From positions 310,001 to 374,000 of the forward strand of contig CAVSDF010000008.1 in NCBI GenBank assembly GCA_963726715.1: DNA of 64,000 nt. Direction: 5' to 3'. The translations under genes were made by a program, and so were the position numbers. The DNA is from CAVSDF01 sp963726715 (GTDB lineage: Bacteria; Bacteroidota; Rhodothermia; Rhodothermales; BA12). The notes beneath the pieces were generated by a model. It did no database searches. It worked only from the letters and a program-made list of their open reading frames with translations, and had not been told where the DNA came from. Of this stretch, positions 41,156-50,095 are shown one piece after another (the first letter of the stretch is position 1; every line of letters starts with the position of its first letter).

Positions 41156-41426
41156 GGAGGCGGAGCGGGAACGTGGAAGGCAGACGGCAGGCGCGGCGGC
41201 GCGGTTCCGGGGTCGGCAGACGGCGCATCCGGGCGACTGCATCTGAAAGATCGGAGGGCGCCGGGCGGTAGCGGTGGCATCGTGCGCGGCGGTTCACAGA
41301 ACCTCGACAGGCGATGCCGGGTACGCGACGGGTTCTCTGCCCCCGCAGGCACCGGCCCGATCCGTTCGCGCCGCCACCCGAACGGGGCCGTCCGTCTCTC
41401 CACCACCACCCATCCAGCATTTCACG

Positions 41427-42620
41427 ATGACGCGATTTCTGACCCTCGGCGCGCTCGTTTTCGGCGGCCTCGTGCTCGCCGGCGCCGGCTGCTCCAGCGA
41501 CCCCAACGTCGAAGGCGCCAAGCTCAACCTCCGCAACCGCGACTACGCCGCGGCCCTCACCAATGTGAACGCGGCGCTCGCCAAGAACCCCGCCAACGCC
41601 GAAGCCCTCGACATCAAGGGCCAGATCCTGCTCGCGCAGGCCCTCGCTGCGACCGACGCGGCAGAGTCCGGACGCCTCGGCGCTCAGGCGGCGGAAGCCT
41701 ACCGCGCCGCCGCGAGCGCCGACCCGAAGCGCGCCGAAGCCTCGGCGAACGCCGTCGGGCAGATCTACGCGCAGCTCTTCACGCGCGGCGTGACGGCCTT
41801 CAACGCAGGCCAGACCGACGCGACGCGCTACACCGTCGCGGCCGATTACTTCAGCGCCGCCTCGATGGTCGCGCCCGACTCGGCCGACCCGTACATCAAC
41901 CGCGCCTTCGCCTACATCAACGGCGGACGGCAGGCCGAGGCCATTCCGGCGCTCGAAACCGCCATCCAGCGCGGCGTCAACTCGCCCGACGTCTACCTCA
42001 ACCTCGCCCAGATCCACGGGCAGGCGCGCAACTTCGACCAGCAGGTCTCGGTCCTGGAGCGCGCCGAGCAGGCGATGCCGACGAACGAGGACATCAAGCG
42101 CCAACTCCTCACGGCCTACGTGATGGCCGGGCAGGCGGGCCGCGCGATGGAGCGGTACAACTCGCAGGTCGCCGCCGAGCCGCGCAACGCGGTCTACCGG
42201 TACAACTACGGCTCGCTGCTTCTCGAGGCCAACTTCTACGACCAGGCCATCGAGCAGCTCACCTTCGCCACGACCCTCGACCCGACGAACGCCAACGCGT
42301 TCTACAACCTCGGCGCTTCCTACATCAACAAGGCCGTCAAGGTGAACGAGCAGTACCAGTCGGCCGACTCCTCCCTCAGCGCCGTGCGCGCATCGCTCAC
42401 CCCTGAGCAGCGCACGGCCCGCGAGGCCGCACTCGCCGCCATCGGCGAGAGCCGCACGGCGCTCTTCCGCCAGGCCGTCGCCCCGCTCCGCCAGGGCCTC
42501 GAACTGATGCGGGTGCGCGAGATGGAGACGACGGAGATCTGCCGCGCGCTCTTCCAGAGCCTCGCCAACACCGGCGCGACCCAGGAAGCGCAGCAGTACG
42601 CCACCTGCGCGGGGATGTAA
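41427..42620 (+). CDS. TPR-repeat lipoprotein
   Basis: 397 residues; ATG 41427 opens a lipoprotein signal (MTRFLTLGALVFGGLVLAG) with lipobox GAGC at about residue 22. The rest is TPR helices: AKLNLRNRDYAAALTNVNAALAKNP is the first, and AEALDIKGQILLAQALA, DPYINRAFAYINGGRQAEA, PDVYLNLAQIHGQARNF, AVYRYNYGSLLLEANFYDQ and NAFYNLGASYINKAV follow. Periplasmic or outer-membrane scaffold; such proteins often belong to assembly complexes in Bacteroidota. A hairpin terminator closes the gene. Confidence 0.85.
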   Translation: MTRFLTLGALVFGGLVLAGAGCSSDPNVEGAKLNLRNRDYAAALTNVNAALAKNPANAEALDIKGQILLAQALAATDAAESGRLGAQAAEAYRAAASADPKRAEASANAVGQIYAQLFTRGVTAFNAGQTDATRYTVAADYFSAASMVAPDSADPYINRAFAYINGGRQAEAIPALETAIQRGVNSPDVYLNLAQIHGQARNFDQQVSVLERAEQAMPTNEDIKRQLLTAYVMAGQAGRAMERYNSQVAAEPRNAVYRYNYGSLLLEANFYDQAIEQLTFATTLDPTNANAFYNLGASYINKAVKVNEQYQSADSSLSAVRASLTPEQRTAREAALAAIGESRTALFRQAVAPLRQGLELMRVREMETTEICRALFQSLANTGATQEAQQYATCAGM

Positions 42621-42643
42621 CGCCCGCCCGACTCTCCGGTCCT

Positions 42644-42676
42644 CGCGCCCGGCTCTCCGACGGAGGGCCGGGCGCG
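42644..42676 (+). terminator. Hairpin after the TPR lipoprotein gene
   Basis: Perfect 10-base stem cgcgcccggc / gccgggcgcg with a 13-base loop, 24 bases after the stop codon, followed by TCTGGTTTCT. Confidence 0.65.
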
Positions 42677-42800
42677 TCTGGTTTCTGTGGATGGGGTACG
42701 CTGCGCAACATCGGCGCCCCATCCACATCCCTCGACGCCCCGCCGAACCCCGCGCGCGCCTCCGTCGTGCCACCGCCCGATCCTCCAACCCGCTTCCCCC

Positions 42801-44003
42801 ATGTCCACACCCGAGATCTACCCGCCCGACGGCCTCGCCTACGCCGATCAGGGCTTCGGCACCCGCTGCGTCCACGCCGGGCAGGCGCCCGACCCGGCGA
42901 CGGGCGCCGTGATGACGCCCGTCTACTTCACGTCGACGTTCGCGCAGACCGCCCCGAACGAGCACCTCGGCTACGACTACAGCCGCGCCGACCACCCGAC
43001 GCGCCGCGCCCTCGAAGGCAACCTCGCCAGCCTGGAGGGCGCCCGCCACGGCGTCGCCTTCGCGTCCGGGACGGCGGCGATGGACGCGATTCTCAAGCGC
43101 CTGCGCCCCGGCGACCACGTCGTCACCACGAACGACCTCTACGGCGGCTCCTTCCGCCTCTTCACGCAGGTCTTCGCGCCCTTCGGCATCGCCTTCACGT
43201 TCGTCGACATGCGCGACGCGGCAGCCGTCGAGGCGGCGATGCGGCCCGAGACGAAGCTCCTCTGGATCGAGACGCCGACGAACCCGCTCCTGCGCGTCGT
43301 CGACATCCGCGCCCTCGCGGCCATCGGACGTGCGCACGGCGCCTGGGTGGCCGTCGACAATACCTTCGCCACGCCCGCGCTCCAGCAGCCGCTCGCCCTC
43401 GGCGCCGACCTGGTCCTCCACAGCGCCACCAAGTACCTCGGCGGGCACTCCGACGTCATCCTCGGCGCCGTCCTGACCGACGATCCGGAGTGGCACGAGG
43501 CGCTGCGCTTTCAGGTGAAGGCGAGTGGCGCGTGCCCCGGCCCGATGGACTGCTTCCTCGTCCTCCGCGGCACCAAAACGCTCCACCTGCGCATCGAACG
43601 CCACTGCGAGACCGCGATGAAGGTGGCGACGATGCTGCGCGACCACCCCGCCGTCGCAGAGGTCTATTATCCCGGCCTCGCCTCGCACGATGGCCACGCG
43701 GTCGCCGCCGGACAGATGGCGTTTCGCGGGCGCCCGGCCTTCGGCGGGATGGTCTCGTTCGTCCTCGTGGACGACACCGTCGAAGCCGCGACGCGGATGG
43801 TAACCGCCACGCACCTCTTCACGCTCGCCGAGAGCCTCGGCGGCGTCGAGAGCCTGATCGAGCACCCGGCGACGATGACGCACGCCTCGATTCCGCCCGA
43901 GGAGCGCCAGAAGGCCGGTTTCCGCGACAGCCTCGTCCGCCTCTCGGTAGGTGTCGAAGACGCCGACGACCTCATCAACGACCTCCGGCGGGCGTTGGGA
44001 TGA
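42801..44003 (+). CDS. Cystathionine gamma-synthase/lyase family PLP enzyme
   Basis: 400 residues from ATG 42801. Fold-type I PLP enzyme of trans-sulfuration: GFGTRCVHAGQAPDPATGAVM, PVYFTSTFAQTAP, YDYSRADHPTRRALEGNLASLEG, FASGTAAMDAILKRL, TNDLYGGSFRLF, WIETPTNPLLRVVDI, VDNTFATPALQQPL with the PLP Asp, and LHSATKYLGGHSDVILGAV with the Schiff-base Lys. C-terminal SLGGVESLIEHPATMTHASIP is typical. Whether it is a gamma-synthase, gamma-lyase or beta-lyase cannot be decided from sequence. Stand-alone gene, intact. Confidence 0.92.
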   Translation: MSTPEIYPPDGLAYADQGFGTRCVHAGQAPDPATGAVMTPVYFTSTFAQTAPNEHLGYDYSRADHPTRRALEGNLASLEGARHGVAFASGTAAMDAILKRLRPGDHVVTTNDLYGGSFRLFTQVFAPFGIAFTFVDMRDAAAVEAAMRPETKLLWIETPTNPLLRVVDIRALAAIGRAHGAWVAVDNTFATPALQQPLALGADLVLHSATKYLGGHSDVILGAVLTDDPEWHEALRFQVKASGACPGPMDCFLVLRGTKTLHLRIERHCETAMKVATMLRDHPAVAEVYYPGLASHDGHAVAAGQMAFRGRPAFGGMVSFVLVDDTVEAATRMVTATHLFTLAESLGGVESLIEHPATMTHASIPPEERQKAGFRDSLVRLSVGVEDADDLINDLRRALG

Positions 44004-44369
44004 GGATGATTGGATGTGGATGATGGGGAATTGGGGATGGCGCGGTGTCCGGGAGAGTCGTGCGGTGGCCGTAGGGGCGGGTCTCCGACCCGCCCCCCCA
44101 CCGCGCACCCACCCCGCGCTGCCCCATCTCCGAACCTATTCCCGCGCTTCGCCTCACGGCGCACCCATCCCCACGCCGTGCGTCGGCCCCGCGCTCACCG
44201 GCTCCGCACGTTCCGTTGTGTTCGGGGGGCCGGGGTTGGCGGGCAGAGGCAGGCGTCGGGCCGTAGAGACGCCCGTCATGGACCTCTCAACGTCCCATCG
44301 GCCACGTCCGGCGCAACCCGGCCCGTGCGGGCGCGTCTACGCGACACGCCCGTCCGACGCCCCGCACCG
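44004..44369. other. Intergenic gap with low-complexity and palindromic repeats
   Basis: 366 bases. It begins with a degenerate GATGATTGGATG-like tract (44003-44040), then the GTAGGGGC palindrome at 44071. A gccgtagagacgcccg segment near 44259 resembles the head of other dispersed elements. No gene is supported. Confidence 0.5.
44071..44095. repeat. GTAGGGGC palindrome (copy 3)
   Basis: gtagg plus gggcgggtc / gacccgccc inverted repeat with loop tcc, nearly the same as the element at 40146-40171. The inner sequence differs by one base in the loop region. Confidence 0.65.
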
Positions 44370-45218
44370 ATGTCCACCGCCCTCGTCCGAACCGATCACC
44401 CGATGCCCTACGACGACTCGCGCGAAACCGTCCGCGACGTGCTCGCGCACTTCACCGACGACGACGACCGCTTCCTCGTCGAACTGCTGCAGAGCCAGCT
44501 CAACCGCACGAGCGACGCGGCGATGCAGACCCGCATCGACGCCCACGCGGCCGCCCCGACGCCCGCGACCCGCGCCGCCCTCGACGCCGAGATCGAGCGC
44601 GCCCTCGCCTACCTCGGCTCCTCCGACGTCGCCTACGTCCTCCGCGAGGCCTCCGGCCAGACGCCCGGCGTATCGCTCGACGAGGTCGTGGACGATGCGG
44701 CCAAAGCGCTCGGCATCGCCATCCCCAGGCGGGCGATGTCGTTCCGGCGGCGCGTCGAGGCGGTCGCCGAAGCGCACGCGGCGAAGACGCTGGCCGGGAT
44801 GACGCCCGAGGCGCAGCAGCGCTTCCTCGAAGACGCCGGCGTCGAGCGGCAGCAGGCGGCGCGGTTCGTCAAGACCGCCGCGGGCGTGTTCGCCTTTCCG
44901 GCGCTCGTGGCGGCGTTCGAGGCGCTCGTCGTCGAGCGGCTGCTGCGCGGCGTCGTCTTCGGCACCATCGCCAAGCTCGTCGGGCGGCGCATCTCGGGTG
45001 CGCTCTTCGGCGCCCTCCTCGCCCGCACGCCGTGGTGGCTGCGCGCGATCGGCCCGGCGTCGCTCGCCCTCTCGGTCGGGTGGACCCTCGTCGACCTTGC
45101 CGGACCGGCCCTCCGCAAAACCGTGCCCGCGGTGCTCTACCTCGGCCTCGTCAGCCACCGCGCCCGCCTCGCATCGGGGGAGGGCGAAGACCCACACGAC
45201 GCCACCGCGCGCGTCTGA
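44370..45218 (+). CDS. Hypothetical membrane-associated protein (weak YaaW/UPF0174 resemblance)
   Basis: 282 residues from ATG 44370 (an in-frame ATG at 44403 is also possible). The N-terminal half is helical and charged: SRETVRDVLAHFTDDDDRFL, LLQSQLNRTSDAAMQ, YVLREASGQTPGVSLDEVVD, DDAAKALGIAIPRRAMSFRR. The C-terminal half has two or three hydrophobic segments (FALPALVAAFEALVVER-type FAFPALVAAFEALVVERLL, ALFGALLARTPWWLRAI, PASLALSVGWTLVDLAGPAL). The layout faintly recalls YaaW proteins, but I am not certain. Function unknown. Confidence 0.6.
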   Translation: MSTALVRTDHPMPYDDSRETVRDVLAHFTDDDDRFLVELLQSQLNRTSDAAMQTRIDAHAAAPTPATRAALDAEIERALAYLGSSDVAYVLREASGQTPGVSLDEVVDDAAKALGIAIPRRAMSFRRRVEAVAEAHAAKTLAGMTPEAQQRFLEDAGVERQQAARFVKTAAGVFAFPALVAAFEALVVERLLRGVVFGTIAKLVGRRISGALFGALLARTPWWLRAIGPASLALSVGWTLVDLAGPALRKTVPAVLYLGLVSHRARLASGEGEDPHDATARV

Positions 45219-45227
45219 CGCCCCGAA

Positions 45228-46859
45228 TCACGCGCGCAGATCGGCGACGAGCGCGGCAGCGGTTTCGGTGTCGAGGTCGTGGATGCGGAGGCCGAGCGCC
45301 GGACCGGCGGCGGTGTCGACGACGACGCTGGCGAGGCTGCGACGGCGCTGCATCCACGTGGCCCGCTGCGTGACGGCCTGCGTGCGGTCGCGCGGGACGC
45401 TCCGCCGCGTGCGCCAGAACGCGCCACTTTCGACGTGGAGGGCGTCATCGGTGAGGGCGTAGCGGTGCGCCCGCGCCTGCGCCCACGCGAGGCCGACGGC
45501 GAGCGGCACGAGCGCCACGCCCCAGAGCGCCCACAGCGACAGCCACGCCCCGATGGCGGGCACGAGCGCCGCGGCGGCGGCGTAGCGCACGCCCAGCCGC
45601 CGCGCGTGCAGCGGCGAGGGCGGATGCCACGCGTCGACCGGCGCGAGCAGACGAACGGAGGCGACGAGGGCGTCTGCTTCGGCGAGCCGCGCGAGCGGGG
45701 CAAGGGCGTCGAGCGAGCCGCCCGCGCCGCCCTTCGACGACGAGGCGCCGAGCATCTGCACATCGAGGCGGACGAAGCCCGCGCGGCGCATCACGGCGTG
45801 GCTGCGGCGAACGAACGCCTGCACACGCCCGCGCGGGAGCGTGCGCGTCCACCGGCTGACCAGCCCACCGCGCGTGTGGAGGCGCGGGCCGTCGTCGGTG
45901 AGCACGAAGCCCGCGTAGTGCAGCACCGTCGTCACGATCCCCGCCGCCCACGCGATGCCGATGCCGAGCGCGACGAACAACGCCGCCGCGACCGCCGGAT
46001 GCGCCCCGACGAGGCTGCGGACGGCGGAAAGGCGCGAGTCGTAGGCGAGTTCGCGCAGGTCCTCCGGCTGAAATCCGGCCAGTTGGAGCGCCGAGTACGC
46101 GACGGCGAGGTACCCGAGCGACACGCGGTAGAGTCCCGCGCGGAGCAGCCGCGCCCCCGTCAGCCGGAAGAGCGCGACATCCCCCACCGCTTCGGGTGTC
46201 CCTCGGCGCGTCGGCTCCTCACCGACCGATCCGTCGGAATGGGCCATTCGAGCTGTTTCTGGCGCGTCCAGAAGTCGACCGACCGGTCGCTCCATCCCGA
46301 CACTCCCTGTCTTCGCGTCGCGGAGAACCCGGCTCAGGCGCTCGGCCTCATCGGCCGAGACGTAGGCGAGCGTCGCCTCGGCGCCCGTTCCCGAGCCGGT
46401 CATCAGGTGGACGCGCGCGGTGCCGAGGAGCCGCGCGAGAAGCGGACGCTCGACCTCGACGGCCTGCACGCGGTCGTACGGCAACGCCCGGTGCTGCCGC
46501 GCGAAAATCCCGCTCTCGACCTCGACACCCGACGCCGTCAGCCGGTACCGAAAGCGCAGGAACCGCGCGACGACGAGCGGGCCGAACACGACGAGCGACA
46601 CCAGGCCCAGCGCGAGCGTCGACACGAACTGCCCCGTCCCACCGCGCCCCATCCACACCGGCAACCCGACGATCAGCAGCGGCAACAGCGCCCCGGATGC
46701 GTCGTGCGCGATGGTGAGCGGGTGGAGGCGATGCCATGCAGAGCCGTCAGAAATCAGTTTCAGACCGATCGGTCGCTCCGACCCAGACTCCGCCGGGGGA
46801 CGAAGACCGATCGGTCCGTCGGCGGATGTGTCGTCGTGCGGCAGCGTCATCGGCGTCAC
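45228..46859 (-). CDS. Membrane protein with multiple bacterial PH (bPH2) domains, YdbT-like
   Basis: 543 residues. The GTG at 46859 overlaps the stop codon of the upstream PH gene in a GTGA, so translational coupling is likely; an ATG ending at 46850 is the alternative. It has three bPH2 domains separated by membrane helix pairs: YRLTASGVEVESGIFARQHRALPYDRVQAVEVERPLL is the first, GFVLTDDGPRLHTRGGLVSRWTRTLPRGRVQAF the second and YALTDDALHVESGAFWRTRRSVPRDRTQAVTQ the third. B. subtilis ydbS/ydbT and similar pairs influence envelope stress and bacteriocin sensitivity. Low-complexity inserts (ERPIGLKLISD, TGSVGMERPVG) come from a dispersed repeat. Confidence 0.82.
   Translation of the reverse strand: MTPMTLPHDDTSADGPIGLRPPAESGSERPIGLKLISDGSAWHRLHPLTIAHDASGALLPLLIVGLPVWMGRGGTGQFVSTLALGLVSLVVFGPLVVARFLRFRYRLTASGVEVESGIFARQHRALPYDRVQAVEVERPLLARLLGTARVHLMTGSGTGAEATLAYVSADEAERLSRVLRDAKTGSVGMERPVGRLLDAPETARMAHSDGSVGEEPTRRGTPEAVGDVALFRLTGARLLRAGLYRVSLGYLAVAYSALQLAGFQPEDLRELAYDSRLSAVRSLVGAHPAVAAALFVALGIGIAWAAGIVTTVLHYAGFVLTDDGPRLHTRGGLVSRWTRTLPRGRVQAFVRRSHAVMRRAGFVRLDVQMLGASSSKGGAGGSLDALAPLARLAEADALVASVRLLAPVDAWHPPSPLHARRLGVRYAAAAALVPAIGAWLSLWALWGVALVPLAVGLAWAQARAHRYALTDDALHVESGAFWRTRRSVPRDRTQAVTQRATWMQRRRSLASVVVDTAAGPALGLRIHDLDTETAAALVADLRA
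46205..46300. repeat. GACCGATCGGTC-type repeat inside a gene (cluster A)
   Basis: Two copies of the accgaccgat/cggtcg motif (near 46224 and 46275), lying in frame in the PH-domain gene, where they code TGSVGMERPVG and SDGSVGEEP on the minus strand. Confidence 0.55.
46745..46830. repeat. GACCGATCGGTC-type repeat inside a gene (cluster B)
   Basis: Two copies of cagaccgatcggtcg/gaagaccgatcggtccg near 46766 and 46805, coding ERPIGLKLISD and DGPIGLRPP at the N-terminus of the large PH-domain protein. Confidence 0.6.
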
Positions 46860-47322
46860 AGGTCGTCGTCGCCCGAGCGGGCGCGGAGGGTGTCGCGCAG
46901 GGCTTCGGCGTCGGCGAGGGCGAGGCCGGGAAGCGTGACGGAGGCGTCGTGGGTGCCGGCGGTGTGGACGACGAGGCGGGCGAGGCCGTGCTCGCGCTCG
47001 ATGAGGCCCGCAACACGTCGATGTGCTGGACGCGCACGACGGGCACGACGGTTTCGGCGCGTGTCACGACGCCCCGCGCGAGCACGAGCGCATCGGCGTC
47101 GAGGGCGTAGCGCCAGGCGGCGTAACGGCGCGGCACGTAGACGCCGAGGTAGAGGACGGCGGCCACCACGACGAGGCCGCTGACGAGGCCGAGCGGCACG
47201 GCGCGGCTGTCGGAGAACACGCGCGCGGCGTCGAAGGCGACCGCCGCGACAGCGAGGGCGCCGAAGCGCAGCCCCGCCGCGAGGCGCCAGACGGTGCGGA
47301 CGCGCGGGTCGAGAGGAAGCAT
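46856..47322 (-). CDS. PH-domain membrane protein, YdbS-like (frameshift)
   Basis: About 155 residues from the ATG ending at 47322. Two membrane segments (FGALAVAAVAFDAARVF and AVPLGLVSGLVVVAAVLYLG) come before one bPH2 domain: WRYALDADALVLARGVVTRAETVVPVVRVQHIDV. A base is missing near 47013; after it the frame continues as GLIEREHGLARLVVHTAGTH and ends at 46856. It overlaps the next gene by a GTGA, which supports a two-gene operon like ydbS-ydbT. Confidence 0.78.
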
Positions 47323-47389
47323 CGGGCGGAATCGGTGGAACGTCGGCTCGCTCGTACGCACGCACGCCGACCGCGTTGCCGGTCGCTCG

Positions 47390-48488
47390 TCAGCGCGGGG
47401 CGGCGGCGCGGAGGAAGGGGACAACGGCTTCGCTGTAGGCGGTCTCTGTCGCCGGGGAGGAGACGAGATGCACGTGCGCCGCCTTTTCGAACGCCACGAC
47501 GCGGACGTTGCCGGGAAAGCCGAGGCTCTCCCGCTCGACGAACCGCGCAGGCGTCGTCACGTCGGCGCGGCTGTAGAGGACGAGGACGGGGATGCGGACG
47601 CCCGCGAGCAGGTGCCCGAGGCGCATCTCGCCGAGGTGCCCGTCGACGGCGACGCGGTCGAAGACGCCGAGCGTGGCAGCGGTGACGACGCGCGGCACGC
47701 CCATCGCGTCGGCGCGGTCGCGGACGTTGTCGGGGACGCTCGCCATCGGCGAGTCCATCACGACACGGTCGATGGCGACGCGGGCCTGCTGGCGGCGGGT
47801 GGCGAGGTCCGGGCGGTCCATCATCAGCGCCGTCCCCATCGCGCCCATCGAGAAGGCGTAGACGACGACGCGGCGCGTGCCGTGCGTGGTGGCGAGGTGC
47901 TCGAAAGTGCTCGTGAGGTCCTCGGCGAACTGCCACCCCATGTCGGTCGTGCCCGCTTCCGAGCGCCCGCTGTTGCGAAGGTCGGGGAAGACGGTCAGGC
48001 ACTGCTCCGACAGACCGGACGCGCGCACGAGCGGCAAATATTTGAGCGCTTTGAGCCGGTTGTCCCACCGCCCGTGGACGAACACAACCGCGCAATCGGT
48101 CTGAATCGGCCCGGACGCCACGGAATCAGCACCGACCGATTGGTCTCCTACGACCTGCGCCCCATCCAGCGGCGCAGACACTGGCACGAACGAAGACGAA
48201 TCCGCGCTCACCGACCGACCGGTCGGTTGGACGATCCATGCCGAGAGGCTCAGGCCGTCGGGCTGCGACTCGAACGTTTCCTCGCGGTAGTCGGGGAATC
48301 CCCACTCGGCAGGCGTCCACTTGCCATCGAGGGCGAATTCGGCGATCTGCGCCGGGTCGGTGTCGCGTCCTCTCGAAGGTCATCGGCGGGTAGGTGCGCA
48401 CCTCGTGGAGGAAGTACGCGACGGCGCCCGCGAAGGCGACGAGCGCGAGCACGCCGACGACGGCGGCGATGCGGAGAACGAGGCGCAC
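47390..48488 (-). CDS. Membrane-anchored alpha/beta hydrolase (frameshift)
   Basis: About 365 residues when repaired; GTG ending at 48488. An N-terminal anchor (VLRIAAVVGVLALVAFAG, then VAYFLHEVRTYPPMTFE) is followed by an extra base near 48367, then DPAQIAEFALDGKWTPAEWG, AVVFVHGRWDNRLKAL, FPDLRNSGRSEAGTTDMGW, and the nucleophile elbow VVYAFSMGAMGTAL with the catalytic Ser. DVTTPARF gives the acid and AAHVHL the His. General serine hydrolase of the prolyl-oligopeptidase-like superfamily; substrate unknown. The stretch TGRSVSADSSSF...GDQSVGADSV comes from a dispersed repeat. Confidence 0.78.
48080..48240. repeat. GACCGATCGGTC-type repeat inside a gene (cluster C)
   Basis: Three degenerate copies (gcaatcggtctgaatcgg near 48090, caccgaccgattggtc near 48136, ctcaccgaccgaccggtcgg near 48208) within the hydrolase gene, coding GPIQTD, GDQSVGAD and TGRSVSAD. 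Confidence 0.55.
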
Positions 48489-48651
48489 GGGCGGAGGGCG
48501 AAAGCGAGGCAGAAGACACGGCGTGCGGAAGTGTACGGACGCATCATCTGGTTCCGAAGCTCTCGCCATCGTACGTTTCGCTGGGCTCGCGCGGCGTGTC
48601 CCTGGAGCAGGGCGCGCCTCCGGCACCCACTTCCCACGGTCTCCTGCTTCG

Positions 48652-49344
48652 ATGTCCGACGCCTTCGCCTCTCGCCTCGTCGACTCATGGAACGCCAACG
48701 CCGACGCGTGGACCGATGCGGTGCGCGGCGGCGCCATCGCCAGCCGACGCCTCGCAACCGACGCGGCGGTCGTGGCGGCGGTTGTGGCGGCAGCCGACGG
48801 ACGGGCCGCGCCGCGTGTGCTCGACGTCGGCTGCGGCGAAGGGTGGCTCGCGCGGGCGCTCGCCGAGCGCGGGTGCGCCGTCGTCGGCACCGACGTGAGC
48901 GCGGCGCTCGTCGCAGCGGCAGCGGCGGCCGGTGGCGGTACGTTCCACGCCCTCGATTACGACGCCCTCACGACGCGCCTCGCCGGTGACGCGGACGCGC
49001 TCGGCGGGCGATTCGATGTCTCCGTCTGCAACTTCGCCCTCCTCGACGACGCCCCCGGCGCGCTCCTCGCGGCCCTCCGCGGCGCGGCGGCGGACGGCGG
49101 CGCGCTCGTCATCCAGACCCTGCACCCGGCGGCACAGAACGGGCCGTACGTCGAGGGATGGCGCGAGGAGACGTTCGCGGCGATGGGGACGGGGTTCGCG
49201 GCGCCGATGCCCTGGTACTTCCGCACCGTCGGCGGGTGGGTCGACGTGGTGCTGCGGGCCGGGTGGACGCTCGCGCGGATCGACGAGCCGGTCCACCCGG
49301 AGACGCATCGCCCGCTCTCGCTTCTGCTCACGGCGCGGGCGTGA
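48652..49344 (+). CDS. Class I SAM-dependent methyltransferase
   Basis: 230 residues from ATG 48652. Rossmann-fold methyltransferase: motif I VLDVGCGEGWLARALAERG near residue 58, acidic motif II VVGTDVSAALV, then FHALDYDALT and FDVSVCNFALLDD (motif post-II), GALVIQTLHPA. A C-terminal PWYFRTVGGWVDVVLRAG and DEPVHPETHRPLSLLLTARA follow, as in ubiquinone/small-molecule methyltransferases (UbiE-like superfamily). Substrate unknown. Confidence 0.88.
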   Translation: MSDAFASRLVDSWNANADAWTDAVRGGAIASRRLATDAAVVAAVVAAADGRAAPRVLDVGCGEGWLARALAERGCAVVGTDVSAALVAAAAAAGGGTFHALDYDALTTRLAGDADALGGRFDVSVCNFALLDDAPGALLAALRGAAADGGALVIQTLHPAAQNGPYVEGWREETFAAMGTGFAAPMPWYFRTVGGWVDVVLRAGWTLARIDEPVHPETHRPLSLLLTARA

Positions 49345-49373
49345 CGGCGAGCCGGATCTGCAACGGCGCCTTG

Positions 49374-49399
49374 TGAGATGCATCGGCGATGCGTCTCCA
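49374..49399. repeat. Palindromic GATGCGTCTC element
   Basis: Near-perfect inverted repeat gagatgcatc / gatgcgtctc with loop ggc. The 16-base stretch cggcgatgcgtctcca is also found exactly at 6193-6208, just after the polysaccharide deacetylase stop codon. Dispersed element of unknown role, lying downstream of two genes. Confidence 0.55.
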
Positions 49400-49516
49400 G
49401 CACCCCCAACCGGCCCGACGGACGCACGGCCGTACGCGGCGCCACTGCGGCGCGGGGGCACGAATCGCGCGGGCGGCATCGTATCGTCCGGTATTCGCCG
49501 ACACCTTCCCGCCCCG

Positions 49517-50047
49517 ATGCCCGAACCCACCGACCCCGACCGCTACCCGACCGGGCGCTTCGTCTACGACGACGCCCCCGGCGCCCGCCAGAGCGCCATC
49601 GCGGCCATCGCGTCGCTGCCGTCCGAGCTTCGCGCCGCGCTCGACGGGCTTTCCGACGCCACTCTCGACACGCCCTACCGCGACGGCGGGTGGACGGCCC
49701 GGCAGGTCGCGCGCCACCTCGCCGACAGCCACATGAATGCCCTCGTGCGCGTCAAACGGGCGCTCACCGAAGAGGCGCCGGTCGTCACGCCGTATGCGCA
49801 GGACCCGTGGGTGCGCCTGCCCGACGCCGCGCTTCCCCTCGACGTGCCCCTCGCGCTCCTCGACGCGCTCCACGCGCAGTGGTCCGCGCTCCTCGCCGCG
49901 CTCTCCGACGCCGACTTCGCGCGCGGCTACATCCACACCGACCACGGACGGCTCGTGCCGATCGACGAGGCAACGCAGATGTACGCGTGGCACGGGCGCC
50001 ACCACCTCGCCCACATCGCCGCCGCCGCGCGCCGCGCCGCCGACTGA
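49517..50047 (+). CDS. DinB/YfiT-type putative metal-dependent protein
   Basis: 176 residues from ATG 49517. DinB_2/YfiT four-helix fold with the three metal His: TARQVARHLADSHMNALVR gives the first, and MYAWHGRHHLAHIAAA the other two. MPEPTDPDRYPTGRFVYDD is the typical N-terminus of the B. subtilis YfiT (BstA bacillithiol-transferase-like) group. The family includes thiol transferases, but bacillithiol production is not shown here, so only the family is certain. Confidence 0.85.
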   Translation: MPEPTDPDRYPTGRFVYDDAPGARQSAIAAIASLPSELRAALDGLSDATLDTPYRDGGWTARQVARHLADSHMNALVRVKRALTEEAPVVTPYAQDPWVRLPDAALPLDVPLALLDALHAQWSALLAALSDADFARGYIHTDHGRLVPIDEATQMYAWHGRHHLAHIAAAARRAAD

Positions 50048-50053
50048 CGCGAG

Positions 50054-50090
50054 TCTGCTAACACCTTTGCTCTTCTGCTAACACTTTTGC
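50054..50090 (+). repeat. Tandem direct repeat upstream of the M28 peptidase gene
   Basis: Two nearly identical 17-base units, tctgctaacacctttgc and tctgctaacacttttgc, spaced 20 bases apart and ending six bases before the ATG of the peptidase. Possible operator or leader element; the AT content is higher than in the flanks. Confidence 0.55.
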
Positions 50091-50095
50091 ATTCG

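Noticed and set aside
44003..44045. GATGAT-rich tract as a possible CRISPR or minisatellite
   Set aside because: Degenerate, no spacer structure, and too short; counted only as low-complexity sequence.
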